NCBI GenBank assembly: GCA_021531755.1
Contig: JADYUK010000001.1
Location: 124,001 to 188,000 of the forward strand
Origin: Hoylesella loescheii
GTDB lineage: Bacteria > Bacteroidota > Bacteroidia > Bacteroidales > Bacteroidaceae
Length of the DNA stretch: 64,000 bases
Reading direction: 5' to 3'
Numbering within the stretch: position 1 is the first letter of the stretch; each line of letters starts with the position of its first letter. The translations under genes and the position numbers were made by a program. Under the pieces are notes generated by a model that did no database searches, had not been told where the DNA came from, and saw only the letters and a list, made by a program, of their open reading frames with translations. This document shows positions 42,528 through 51,235 of this stretch, one piece after another.

Positions 42528-44321
42528 TTACTTGTCAAGACTTGTTACAGGACGTACTTTCCAGCCTTTCCCGAAGAAATAACCTGAGTTATCGGTGTTG
42601 TCATTGGCTGAGTTTCCCTTTAGATTGGGGTTCTCATTCATAGTCACCTGAGATATTGGCAGGTACTCGTGGCCAGGACGATAGCTGTCGAAACCAGACT
42701 TCAGTTCTGGGTCGCTTCCTATCATAGAATAATCCACACTTGCCTTGATTGATATTGTGTTGTCCTCACTTTTGTAGTTATGCAAACGTGCGACATTGTG
42801 TTCCTTCATCTGCTGCAGGCGTCCTGCATCATAGAAGAAGCCCCATCGGATGAGGTCAAATCCTCTACCGAACTCACATCCGAATTCCTTTGGCCTCTCT
42901 ACGTTTGCTATCTGCTCGAAAAGCTTGTCTGCTGTGTTGAAATCTGAAAGGCTGAGGTCTGCAAGATTAGCACGCTCACGCACTCTGTTAATCCAGTTGA
43001 TAGCCTGCTGAGTTGGTCCGTTGACTTCGTTCTCACATTCTGCTGCGAGGAGCAGGATGTCGGCGTAGCGCAGCATGCGGAGATTGATTCCGCAACGAAG
43101 ACCTGTGACCACCTTGTCGTAGATGCCAGTACGCATGTTTGTGTATTTGGCTATAGGAATACCTCCGAAGTTGTTGTTTGTACAGAGGTTCTGCTCTTCT
43201 TTCACATTAGTGCCGTAAGCTACATTGCCAAATTCAAATCCTTCCCAATCAGTCTCGTATGTGCAGAGTGTCCAATAGAGGCGAGGGTCGAGCTTCCCCT
43301 CCTTTGTGCGCTCTGCCTTGAAGAGATCGTAGAGCCAAGGTGTAGCAGAGAGGTCAGCCCATCCACCAAAAACTCCTGGGCAGAAGTTGCTCTCTACGGC
43401 ATGGGCTTGTGTGGCATTGATTGATGTGTTGACTGGGGTCCATTCATCGTCAGTACCCTGTGTGCCATAGTCCAGGAACTGAACCTCGAACAGTGACTCT
43501 TCGTTGTTCTCGTAAGCTGAACCCTCACGGAAGTTATCACCGAAGTTCTTCACAAGACTATACTTGCCATACTTCTGAGCTCCGTTGTCTTCTTTGCTGA
43601 GTATGTCTTTCAGCACAGCGAGAGCCTCAGGGAACTTGTGGCGGAACATCAGTACTCGCGCATAATATCCTGCTGCTGCGGCGTTTGTTGCACGTCCCTT
43701 TGCCCATTCGCCACCCTTTTCCTTTGATGGCAGCAGTTCCATGGCTTCCTTGAAATCAGCCTCTATCTGGTCGAGGACTTCATCCTGTGTGTTGTTCGTG
43801 CAGTATAGTCCCTCCAGGGTTGAGTAGTCAGAATAGTTTGTGATAAGTGGTGGATTCTGGTAATACCCTACAAGGTTATAATATGACAATCCCCTGAAGA
43901 AGAGTGCCTGTCCTTTTATGGCCTTCACCTTGTCGGTCATCTGCATTTCATTCTGCTCAATCTTTGACGTTATGAAATTGCATACATTAAGCACATAGTA
44001 CCACTCGCGCCATGGCCATATGGTTTCCTCGTTTGTCACAGGAGTGTTATAGTCGTCAACGGGGAGGTAGTTCCATGTCTGTGATGAGTTCCATACCTCA
44101 TCTCCGCGTGTAAGGTCGTATGTATAGCCGACACGTGCATAGGAGCCTTCCATACGTATACGCTTGTATGTTCCCACGACACATTCCTCGAGGTCGTCGG
44201 CTGTGTTTCCGTAGGTTCCTGTTGTCTGCTGATTTGGATTTATCAGATCCAGCTTGTCTTCACACGATGTGAGTGTGGCGAGGCCCAGCAGAAGGGCATA
44301 GGATAATTTATATAGTTTCAT
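42528..44321 (-). CDS. SusD/RagB-type surface lipoprotein (pair 2, arabinan locus)
   Basis: This is the surface substrate-binding lid of the SusC encoded 20 nt upstream. The lipoprotein signal has lipobox 'LATLTSC' followed by EDKLDLI. Family features include 'DDLEECVVGTYKRIRMEG', 'VKAIKGQALFFRGLSYYNLVGYYQNPPLIT', 'YYARVLMFRHKFPEALAVLKDIL', 'RYADILLLAAECENE' and 'INWINRVRERANL'. The end 'GHEYLPISQVTMNENPNLKGN' is also typical. At 597 residues it is of usual length. The location between SusC, the modular lipoprotein and GH43 points to arabinan or arabinose-containing oligosaccharides. Confidence 0.93.
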   Translation of the reverse strand: MKLYKLSYALLLGLATLTSCEDKLDLINPNQQTTGTYGNTADDLEECVVGTYKRIRMEGSYARVGYTYDLTRGDEVWNSSQTWNYLPVDDYNTPVTNEETIWPWREWYYVLNVCNFITSKIEQNEMQMTDKVKAIKGQALFFRGLSYYNLVGYYQNPPLITNYSDYSTLEGLYCTNNTQDEVLDQIEADFKEAMELLPSKEKGGEWAKGRATNAAAAGYYARVLMFRHKFPEALAVLKDILSKEDNGAQKYGKYSLVKNFGDNFREGSAYENNEESLFEVQFLDYGTQGTDDEWTPVNTSINATQAHAVESNFCPGVFGGWADLSATPWLYDLFKAERTKEGKLDPRLYWTLCTYETDWEGFEFGNVAYGTNVKEEQNLCTNNNFGGIPIAKYTNMRTGIYDKVVTGLRCGINLRMLRYADILLLAAECENEVNGPTQQAINWINRVRERANLADLSLSDFNTADKLFEQIANVERPKEFGCEFGRGFDLIRWGFFYDAGRLQQMKEHNVARLHNYKSEDNTISIKASVDYSMIGSDPELKSGFDSYRPGHEYLPISQVTMNENPNLKGNSANDNTDNSGYFFGKGWKVRPVTSLDK

Positions 44322-44341
44322 ATTGTTGTTGTCTGATGGAG

Positions 44342-47300
44342 TTAGAATGTGAATAGAATACCAGCCATGAAGCTCTTGGCGCTTGGGAAAGAGCAGAAGT
44401 TATAACCTGGTGTGAATGTTCCGCCTGCATAGTCCACATTGTATCCTTTGTATCCAGTGAATGTGTAGAGGTTCTGTGCTGAGACATACGCACGCACACC
44501 ACTTACTATACCCTTGAACCATTTGTCTGAGAAATTGTAGCCAAGTTCCACATTGGCTATCTTCCAGTATGCGGCATTCTGTATCATGCGCTCGCTGAAG
44601 TAATTGTTCCATGCCTCACCATTGCTGACAATGTATGTGCGTGGCTTGTCCGAGAGATATATACCATCCTCTGACCATCTGTTAGCCTCAAGCATAGAGA
44701 CATCCTTGTTGCTGTATCCGTAGGATGAGTTAAGACTGTTGTATATATCGTCAGAGACATGGTAGTTGAGGGCACCGTATGTTGAGATGCTCAGGTCGAA
44801 GCCTTTGTATTCAAGGTGGGCATTAAGGCCGAAGTTGATTTTCGGAAGACCACTGCCAAGAACCACCTGGTCCTCAGAGTCTATCCTTCCGTCATTGTTC
44901 ACATCTTTATAGAGACAATCTCCGATGCCTGCGCCTTCCTGTGTTATGACGACACCGTTGTCATTGACATGGTTGTCGAGGTCAGCCTGTGAGCGTGCTA
45001 TTCCTTCGTAGACATATCCATAGAACTGGCCTACTTCCTGTCCGACAAATGTCGCGTATGCACCTGTTATGAAACGGTCTGTGCTGAAGCCAAGTGATGT
45101 CACCTTGTTCTTTAGCGTAGAGAGGTTAGCCGAGATAGTATACTTAAGTGCATGGTCATAGTTGCGGTATGTGGCTGAGAACTCGAATCCGCTGTTCTCC
45201 ATTGAGGCCGCGTTCATTGTCACGACTTCGTTATCTACACCTGCATTGGCTGGGACAGGGACACTATAGAGGAGGTCTTCTGACACGTTCTTATACCATT
45301 CAGCCGTGAACTCCAGACGGTTGTTGAACAAGGCAAGGTCGATGCCGATGTTCGTGCTCTTCTTCTTCTCCCACGCGATATTCTCGTTGATGAAGCTAGA
45401 GATTGCCGAACCGTAGACGACATTGTTGCCGAAACTGTAGACAAGGTTGTTACGGTTCATAGTTCCCTGGAACTGATACTCGCCGATGTTCTCATTGCCG
45501 AGTACACCGTAGCTGCCGCGTATCTTGAACATATTGACTATATCGTGGCTGATAGGGAAGAAGCTTTCCTTATCGAAACGCCATCCGGCAGACACAGATG
45601 GGAATGTCTCCCAGCGGATATTCTTTGACAGACGTGAGCTGCCATCCCTACGTACAACAGCCGAGAGGAGATACTTGCCGTCGTAATCGTAGTTGATACG
45701 TCCGATGTATGAGGCGAGAGCGTGCTTGTATTCGAACGACTCAGAGTGTGTGGTCTTCGAGTTCTGAAGCTGCAGGAAGTAAGGCTCAGAGAACTCTATT
45801 CCCCAGCCTGTCAGTATGTCTGTGGTCTCTTCCTCATAGGTCTGGCCTGCCACTATGTTTATATGGTGTTTGCCTATGGTGCCGTCGTATGTCAGTGTGT
45901 TCTCTATCAGAGCGTCAGAGTATGTGCGTGATGTCTTGGTGAGTTTCTCGTTCGATTTGTCAAGATATACACGGTTGCTCTGTATCCATGCTGATGTCCA
46001 TGTCCTGTCCTTTGCGTGTGTCTTGCTGTAAGAGAGGTTCAGCTTGTAGTTCAGCTTGTGGTTCTTGTTCTTCAGTCCTATCATATCGAGGAGGTCAACA
46101 TCGGCAGAGGCAGAGCCAACGAATCTGTCGACGAGAGTATTCCTCTGGAGCAGGCTGTTTACAAGCAGAGGGTTTGACGCCGAGATATCTCCATGTATGT
46201 CATCGTAGTAGACACCATAACCGTATGCGTCATATCCGTATGAGTTTGCTGCTCCCACCTTGTCGTCGAGTACCCATGTCGTGTCATCGTATGCCTTGAT
46301 TGTTGGCTGCATGAGCAGCGTTCCGCGCAGGACGTTCGTGACGTCACCATAAAGGCCCTGGACATACTCTCCGGCGTTGGACAGTCCCATGCCGTCCTGG
46401 TCCGAGTGTGAGTAGACGAGGCTTGTGCGGAATTTCACGAACTTAACATCCATGGTGTTGTTCACACGGGCAGTGAAACGCTCGTAGTTAGGGCCAGCTC
46501 CCTCCAGCGTGCCTTTCTGTGAGAAATAGTCGAGACCGACGTTATACGTGTTGTTTGCGCCACCTCCGCTTAGGTTGACATTGTGATTCTGCCTGATACC
46601 AGTCTTGAACACCTCGTCGAACCAATCGGTGTTCGTGTTGTCCATAAACTGATACTTGCCTGTCTCCGTGTTGAGCTTGTAGCCTCCAGGGACAGGTGTG
46701 TTGGAGTTGTTGCACGATATGCCGAGATACTCACTGTACTGGCTGGCATCCATCACATCATACACACCACTTGAGATATAGTCCACACCGAAGTATCCTT
46801 TGTAGTCCACCTTGAGGGGCTGTTCCTTCTGACCGTTCTTTGTCGTGATGATTATCACACCATTGGCTGCGCGTGAACCGTATATGGCTGCTGCCGACGC
46901 ATCCTTCAATACCTGTATTGTCTCTATGTCGTTAGGCGAGAAGTCACGTATTGTAGTGCCCATTGGCACACCGTCAATGACATACAGAGGTGCGGTGCTG
47001 CCGAAAGAGCCTATACCACGTATACGAACAGATGGGTCAGCACCAGGCTGTCCGTCAGATGTTATCTGTACGCCAGCCACTTTACCCTCAAGCATGCTTG
47101 ATATATTTGAGTGAGAGACCTTTTTCATCTCCTCGGCGTTGACGATTGATACAGAGCCGGTGAGGTCTGCTTTCTTCTGCACACCATAGCCAACGACAAC
47201 AACCTGGTCAAGTACTGTCTCGTTGGCAGAGAGCTGAATCTGGTTGATAATGGCGCGTCCGCGTACGGCTACCTCTTTGTCCTGATAGCCTACATAGCTG

Positions 47301-47557
47301 ACTACGAGAATGGCATTTGATGGTGCCTTAAGCTCGAAGTTGCCCTCGATGTCTGTCACAGAGCCTCCTGTTGAGCCTTTTACTTTGACAGTGGCGCCTA
47401 TCAGCGGCTCTCCATCCTGGTCTATAACCTGTCCTTTGACCGTTATGGTCTCAGAAGACTGGGCCACAGCAGCCATCGCAGGAGAAGGACATAATGACAT
47501 TCCTCCTCCAATGAGACTGGCAGCCAGCATCATTGTGAATAGTTGTTTTTGCATCAT
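44342..47557 (-). CDS. SusC/RagA-type TonB-dependent transporter (pair 2, arabinan locus)
   Basis: This 1071-residue outer-membrane transporter has a signal peptide ('KQLFTMMLAASLIGGGMSL...AMAAVA') and a carboxypeptidase-like domain ('VKGQVIDQDGEPLIGATVKVKG'). The plug motifs are 'VVVVGYGVQKKADLTGSVSIV', 'VRIRGIGSFGSTAPLYVIDGV' and 'VLKDASAAAIYGSRAANGVIIITTK', followed by a barrel ending 'KSFMAGILFTF'. susD follows after 20 nt. It is divergent from the GH51 gene. The intergenic region holds a strong promoter for it and a cluster of repeated boxes, so the locus is probably induced by its sugar through a regulator encoded elsewhere. Confidence 0.95.
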   Translation of the reverse strand: MMQKQLFTMMLAASLIGGGMSLCPSPAMAAVAQSSETITVKGQVIDQDGEPLIGATVKVKGSTGGSVTDIEGNFELKAPSNAILVVSYVGYQDKEVAVRGRAIINQIQLSANETVLDQVVVVGYGVQKKADLTGSVSIVNAEEMKKVSHSNISSMLEGKVAGVQITSDGQPGADPSVRIRGIGSFGSTAPLYVIDGVPMGTTIRDFSPNDIETIQVLKDASAAAIYGSRAANGVIIITTKNGQKEQPLKVDYKGYFGVDYISSGVYDVMDASQYSEYLGISCNNSNTPVPGGYKLNTETGKYQFMDNTNTDWFDEVFKTGIRQNHNVNLSGGGANNTYNVGLDYFSQKGTLEGAGPNYERFTARVNNTMDVKFVKFRTSLVYSHSDQDGMGLSNAGEYVQGLYGDVTNVLRGTLLMQPTIKAYDDTTWVLDDKVGAANSYGYDAYGYGVYYDDIHGDISASNPLLVNSLLQRNTLVDRFVGSASADVDLLDMIGLKNKNHKLNYKLNLSYSKTHAKDRTWTSAWIQSNRVYLDKSNEKLTKTSRTYSDALIENTLTYDGTIGKHHINIVAGQTYEEETTDILTGWGIEFSEPYFLQLQNSKTTHSESFEYKHALASYIGRINYDYDGKYLLSAVVRRDGSSRLSKNIRWETFPSVSAGWRFDKESFFPISHDIVNMFKIRGSYGVLGNENIGEYQFQGTMNRNNLVYSFGNNVVYGSAISSFINENIAWEKKKSTNIGIDLALFNNRLEFTAEWYKNVSEDLLYSVPVPANAGVDNEVVTMNAASMENSGFEFSATYRNYDHALKYTISANLSTLKNKVTSLGFSTDRFITGAYATFVGQEVGQFYGYVYEGIARSQADLDNHVNDNGVVITQEGAGIGDCLYKDVNNDGRIDSEDQVVLGSGLPKINFGLNAHLEYKGFDLSISTYGALNYHVSDDIYNSLNSSYGYSNKDVSMLEANRWSEDGIYLSDKPRTYIVSNGEAWNNYFSERMIQNAAYWKIANVELGYNFSDKWFKGIVSGVRAYVSAQNLYTFTGYKGYNVDYAGGTFTPGYNFCSFPSAKSFMAGILFTF

Positions 47558-47625
47558 TTTTAAGATTAAGGTTATTGATATAGTATGTTAGTTTTAGTCG
47601 AAGTTAGTAGATGCTAATTTTGATG

Positions 47626-47656
47626 CAAAGGTAAAGTTTTTTTCGTATACGCCAAA
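47626..47656 (-). promoter_or_regulatory. Promoter of the arabinan-locus susC
   Basis: On the minus strand TTTG (47656-47653), a 19-nt spacer and TACCTTTG (47633-47626) match the Bacteroidetes consensus exactly. The leader is about 60 nt. Confidence 0.75.
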
Positions 47657-47697
47657 GAAAAATTATAAAAAACATTAAAGAAACATCGATTTTTTTG

Positions 47698-47980
47698 TCA
47701 CACGGTTTTTTCCCCCTTGTCACACGGATGGTCAAGGATAAGTATATTTTTGAACGCGACGGGACAAGTCTCGTGAAAACTATACGTCTGTGGTTACAGA
47801 AAAAACTCTGTGACTTCCCGTGACCATCCTTGTGAAATAGAAAACAACCCCGTGACCATCCAATCATGACATTCACACGGAGCACCGCGGAATATCACGG
47901 AGATTTCTTAACAGACTACAATTCTGACAATTTCTCCGCGACCATCCGTGTGAAAAAAAAAACCGTGGCCATCCGTGTGA
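47698..47980. promoter_or_regulatory. Cluster of CCATCCGTGTGA-type boxes between susC and GH51
   Basis: At least four full sites of the form RTGRCCATCCnTGTGA occur, plus partial ones. Full sites: 47719-47734 (inverted), 47820-47835, 47938-47953 and 47965-47980. Partial sites: 47698-47705 (inverted), 47852-47861 and 47872-47880 (inverted). They lie upstream of both divergent genes. Such a set fits the binding region of a sugar-sensing regulator, for example a hybrid two-component protein, but no such regulator is in the window. Confidence 0.5.
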
Positions 47981-48013
47981 TAAAAAAAATGTAAATTAGT
48001 GGTATAAAATATG

Positions 48014-48041
48014 TTTGTTGATTTATTTTTTATTATATTTG
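48014..48041 (+). promoter_or_regulatory. Possible promoter of the GH51 gene
   Basis: TATATTTG (48034-48041) fits the -7 element. TTTG at 48014-48017 lies 16 nt upstream, shorter than the usual 19, so use of this site may depend on an activator at the adjacent box cluster. The leader would be about 240 nt. Confidence 0.4.
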
Positions 48042-48288
48042 CACTCGGATTCTGATGATAATGTAATATCATGTTGTCTTTTGAGTCACCACTCGATTAG
48101 ATGTGTGCATCTACATCATTATAGTTGATGATTGATGGGAATATACAGTTGCTTGTGGTCTTCATACACAGTGGATAATTATTATCTATGGGCTATACGC
48201 CCAGTGGCGACTCTCCAATAAGGTCACTATATCAATAATGTATACATAATTTCAACTTACACTAACTATAAATCTAATGTAAATTAAT

Positions 48289-50307
48289 ATGGGAAATAGA
48301 CTTATGCTATGCGCCTTGGCCCTCGTCACATCGATGGGTATGTCCGCCCAACGGAACGAGATGGTCATACAGACCAAGAAGCCAGGTGCTCCAGTCCAGA
48401 AGACGATGTATGGCATCTTCTTTGAGGATATCAACTATGCTGCCGACGGTGGCTTGTATGCAGAGATGATCAAGAACCGCTCATTCGAGTTCCGCGATCC
48501 CTTCATGGGCTGGATACCTTTTGGCAGGTTCCAGGTGATGGACAATGGAGGCCCATTCGACCGCAACCCGCATTACATACGCCTCTCTGACCCCGGTCAT
48601 CCCCATCAGCGTACTGGAATAGAGAACGAGGGATTCTTCGGCATTGCAGTCAAGAAGGATGCCACATACCGGTTCTCGCTCTACGCACGCTGTCCACAGG
48701 GCGGCAAGGCAGTCCTTGATGTCCAGCTTGTCGATAACGATACCATGGGAGAGCGACAGGAGTTCACCTCTGGAAAGATAAATGTCGAGGGCAGTGAATG
48801 GAAGAAATATACCATCACGCTCAAGTCAGCCAAGACCATCGACGATGCCCATCTCCGCCTTTTCCTCGCCCATGCCAAGGGAGAGGATTTCTGGTCGCCT
48901 ATAGCCAATGTCGACATAGAGCATGTCAGCATGTTCCCCACCGACACATGGAAGGGACGTGAGAATGGTATGCGCAAAGACCTCGCACAGGCACTTGCCG
49001 ACCTTCATCCCGGTGTCTTCCGCTTCCCTGGAGGATGTATCGTCGAGGGGACCACACTCGACCAGCGCTACCAGTGGAAGAACTCCGTCGGCCCTGTTGA
49101 GAATCGTCCCCTCAACGGTAACCGTTGGGAGAATACATTCCCCCACCGCCTCTTCCCTGACTATTACCAGACATACGGCCTCGGGTTCTATGAGTTCTTC
49201 CAGCTATGTGAGGATTTCGGCTGTGACGCTCTGCCTGTCATATCGTGCGGCCTGTCATGCCAGTTCCAGAACGAGATACGCGACGAGGCCAAATGCCATG
49301 CATCCCTCGATAGTCTCGACCCTTACATCCAGGACGCCCTCGACCTCATTGAGTTCGCCAATGGCGACACGACAACGACATGGGGCAGAGTGCGTGCAGA
49401 TATGGGGCATCCAGCCCCTTTCAACCTCCGATTCCTCGGCATAGGCAACGAGCAGTGGGATTACAAGGACAATCCCGCCTTCACCGCACGCCTGCAGAAG
49501 TTCCTCGATGTGTTGAAGAAGAAACATCCCGAGATACAGTATATCGGAACGACGGGTCCTGACTCAGAGGGCGACAAGTTCCGCATGCTCCAGCCAAAGA
49601 TGAAGCAGATGAAGGTAGATCTCTACGATGAGCATTTCTATCGCAATGAGTCATGGTTCACCGACTCCATCAACCGTCACCGCTATGACCGCTATGACCG
49701 CAAGGGACCTAAGATTTTCGCCGGCGAATATGCCTGCCACGGAAAGGGGAAGAAGTGGAACCACTTTAACGCCGCCCTCCTTGAGGCAGCCTTCATGACA
49801 GGCTATGAGCGCAATGCCGACATCGTACACATGGCCACATACGCCCCGCTCTTCGCTCATGTGAAGGGTTGGCAGTGGCGTCCGGATATGATATGGTTTG
49901 ACAATCTCGGCTCTTTCCGTACATGCTCTTACTGGGTGCAGTATCTCTACGCCCATTATAAGGGTACAAATGTCCTGCCCCTCACCATGAACAAGAAGCC
50001 TGTAGCGGGCGATTCTGACCAGAACGGACTCTCTGCCTCGGCTGTCATCAACCGTCCGACAGGCGAGATATATGTGAAGATAGCAAACACCGGCGACACT
50101 CCACAGCCCATTAGGCTTAACCTTAAAGGCATAAAGAATCTCACATCGGGCAAGGTGCTCTCTCTCACCAGCGATAATCCCATAGCAGAGAACTCTCTCT
50201 CTGAGCCAGATAAGATACGTCCCGTTGAGAAGACAATCAGTGTCTCAGGCTCAGTTCTTGACACAGAGATACCTGCTAAGACATTCGCCGTTTACATCCT
50301 CCGATAA
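48289..50307 (+). CDS. Alpha-L-arabinofuranosidase (GH51)
   Basis: This exported exo-enzyme should release arabinofuranose from arabinan or arabinoxylan fragments. A short signal (MGNRLMLCALALVTSMGMSAQ) precedes 'KTMYGIFFEDINYAADGGLYAEMIKNRSFEF', a hallmark of the GH51 alpha-L-arabinofuranosidases. The likely acid/base is Glu388 in 'GIGNEQW', and the likely nucleophile is Glu480 in 'FAGEYACHG', as in plant-type ARAFs. A carbohydrate-binding-like beta domain lies before the barrel ('RFSLYARCPQGGKAVLDVQLVD') and a C-terminal beta domain follows it. At 672 residues the length is normal for this subgroup. It is divergent from the susC of the arabinan locus and supports an arabinose-polymer substrate for the whole cluster. 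Confidence 0.93.
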   Translation: MGNRLMLCALALVTSMGMSAQRNEMVIQTKKPGAPVQKTMYGIFFEDINYAADGGLYAEMIKNRSFEFRDPFMGWIPFGRFQVMDNGGPFDRNPHYIRLSDPGHPHQRTGIENEGFFGIAVKKDATYRFSLYARCPQGGKAVLDVQLVDNDTMGERQEFTSGKINVEGSEWKKYTITLKSAKTIDDAHLRLFLAHAKGEDFWSPIANVDIEHVSMFPTDTWKGRENGMRKDLAQALADLHPGVFRFPGGCIVEGTTLDQRYQWKNSVGPVENRPLNGNRWENTFPHRLFPDYYQTYGLGFYEFFQLCEDFGCDALPVISCGLSCQFQNEIRDEAKCHASLDSLDPYIQDALDLIEFANGDTTTTWGRVRADMGHPAPFNLRFLGIGNEQWDYKDNPAFTARLQKFLDVLKKKHPEIQYIGTTGPDSEGDKFRMLQPKMKQMKVDLYDEHFYRNESWFTDSINRHRYDRYDRKGPKIFAGEYACHGKGKKWNHFNAALLEAAFMTGYERNADIVHMATYAPLFAHVKGWQWRPDMIWFDNLGSFRTCSYWVQYLYAHYKGTNVLPLTMNKKPVAGDSDQNGLSASAVINRPTGEIYVKIANTGDTPQPIRLNLKGIKNLTSGKVLSLTSDNPIAENSLSEPDKIRPVEKTISVSGSVLDTEIPAKTFAVYILR

Positions 50308-50740
50308 GACATCCCCTCTCTCCCGCTGTCGATACGCTGCTCTCTCTCCTGTGCGCAGCATGTCGTCAGCCTTGATGTCCGGGCTCGTTCCTGTCATACT
50401 ATTCTGGTCGGGAGCTAGCCCGGATTCCCTTTTCTCCCTTTATCCACGAGGCGCGTGGAGCCCCAATCTCTTTTCTACCTCTCTCTCTTAGCCATCCTCC
50501 CTTTTTTTCTGCTACTGTCGGGAAAAATGTCCCAAGCCCGTGACATAGTGGTCTTTTATTTTTAACCAGTCCCCTCTGGCAAATATGCATGCCTCTCCAA
50601 TCATTTTTGTCTGCTATACAGAATAACGATTCACAAAGAACAGCACTTTGTCCACAACCTCGAAGAGGCGCGGACCGTCTGGACTATGCCGAAATATCGT
50701 GCAAACTAGAGGAGAGGCCATGCCTGCCTTTGACTATCCT

Positions 50741-50760
50741 GAGTGCAGCCGATGTTCAAC
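50741..50760. repeat. Dispersed repeat fragment, TCGGCTGCACTC type
   Basis: GAGTGCAGCCGATGTTCAAC is the reverse complement of the 'GTTGAATATCGGCTGCACTC' block at the end of ogt, with one difference. It lies just before the 46-bp tandem array. Confidence 0.55.
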
Positions 50761-50819
50761 ATTGTTAATCGCGACAGGGGAAGACAAAGTCTACCGACGC
50801 CCACGCCAAGAGTAATATC

Positions 50820-50957
50820 AAGCTTGCTTGAATATTGCCGAGGCGCGAAGGAGGAAGGTGAAGCCAAGCTTGCTTGAATATTGCCGAGGCGCGAAGGAGA
50901 AAGGTGAAGCCAAGTTTGCTCGAATATTACTGAGGTGCATAAGAAGAACGCGAGAGC
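50820..50957. repeat. Three tandem 46-bp repeats of the dispersed family
   Basis: Units start at 50820, 50866 and 50912, each 46 bp. Units 1 and 2 are nearly identical (AAGCTTGCTTGAATATTGCC, then GAGGCGCGAAGGAG-type sequence); unit 3 is diverged. The reverse complement matches the module at 14075-14165. Spacer-free tandem units and sequence kinship with the palindromic family argue against a CRISPR array. The rest of the 928-nt gap 50308-51235 shows no gene I can support. Confidence 0.85.
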
Positions 50958-51103
50958 AAAGCCCCCTTAGATAAGTCAAACCTGAAAGGCTCTGCTGAAT
51001 CAATGAAGCCTTCCAGGCTACAGCAGCACCTTCTATTGCCATATCGGCTGTCCGGCAAACCTGTCGTTTCTCATCCTGATGTTTTACCTGACAGTAATAT
51101 CAA

Positions 51104-51151
51104 GAAAAACAGCGGGACACTGATGCTGCTCATGGCATAGTGTCCCGCTGT
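51104..51151 (-). terminator. Intrinsic terminator of susCD pair 3
   Basis: ACAGCGGGACACT (51109-51121) and AGTGTCCCGCTGT (51139-51151) form a perfect 13-bp stem. On the minus strand it is followed by TTTTTC. It lies about 85 nt after the susD stop. Confidence 0.8.
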
Positions 51152-51235
51152 GATGTTTATTGTGTGTTGCCAGCTGGGCTGGGGGTAGAGAGAGGTTATT
51201 CTCTCAGATGGCCGTTTGTTCTTTCAGATGGCTGT

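Noticed and set aside
50820..50957. CRISPR array
   Set aside because: Three 46-bp units are adjacent with no variable spacers, and the units match dispersed repeats elsewhere; there are no cas genes.
50818..51042. 74-codon minus-strand frame over the 46-bp array
   Set aside because: Its sequence is only a translation of the tandem repeats and it has no plausible start signals.
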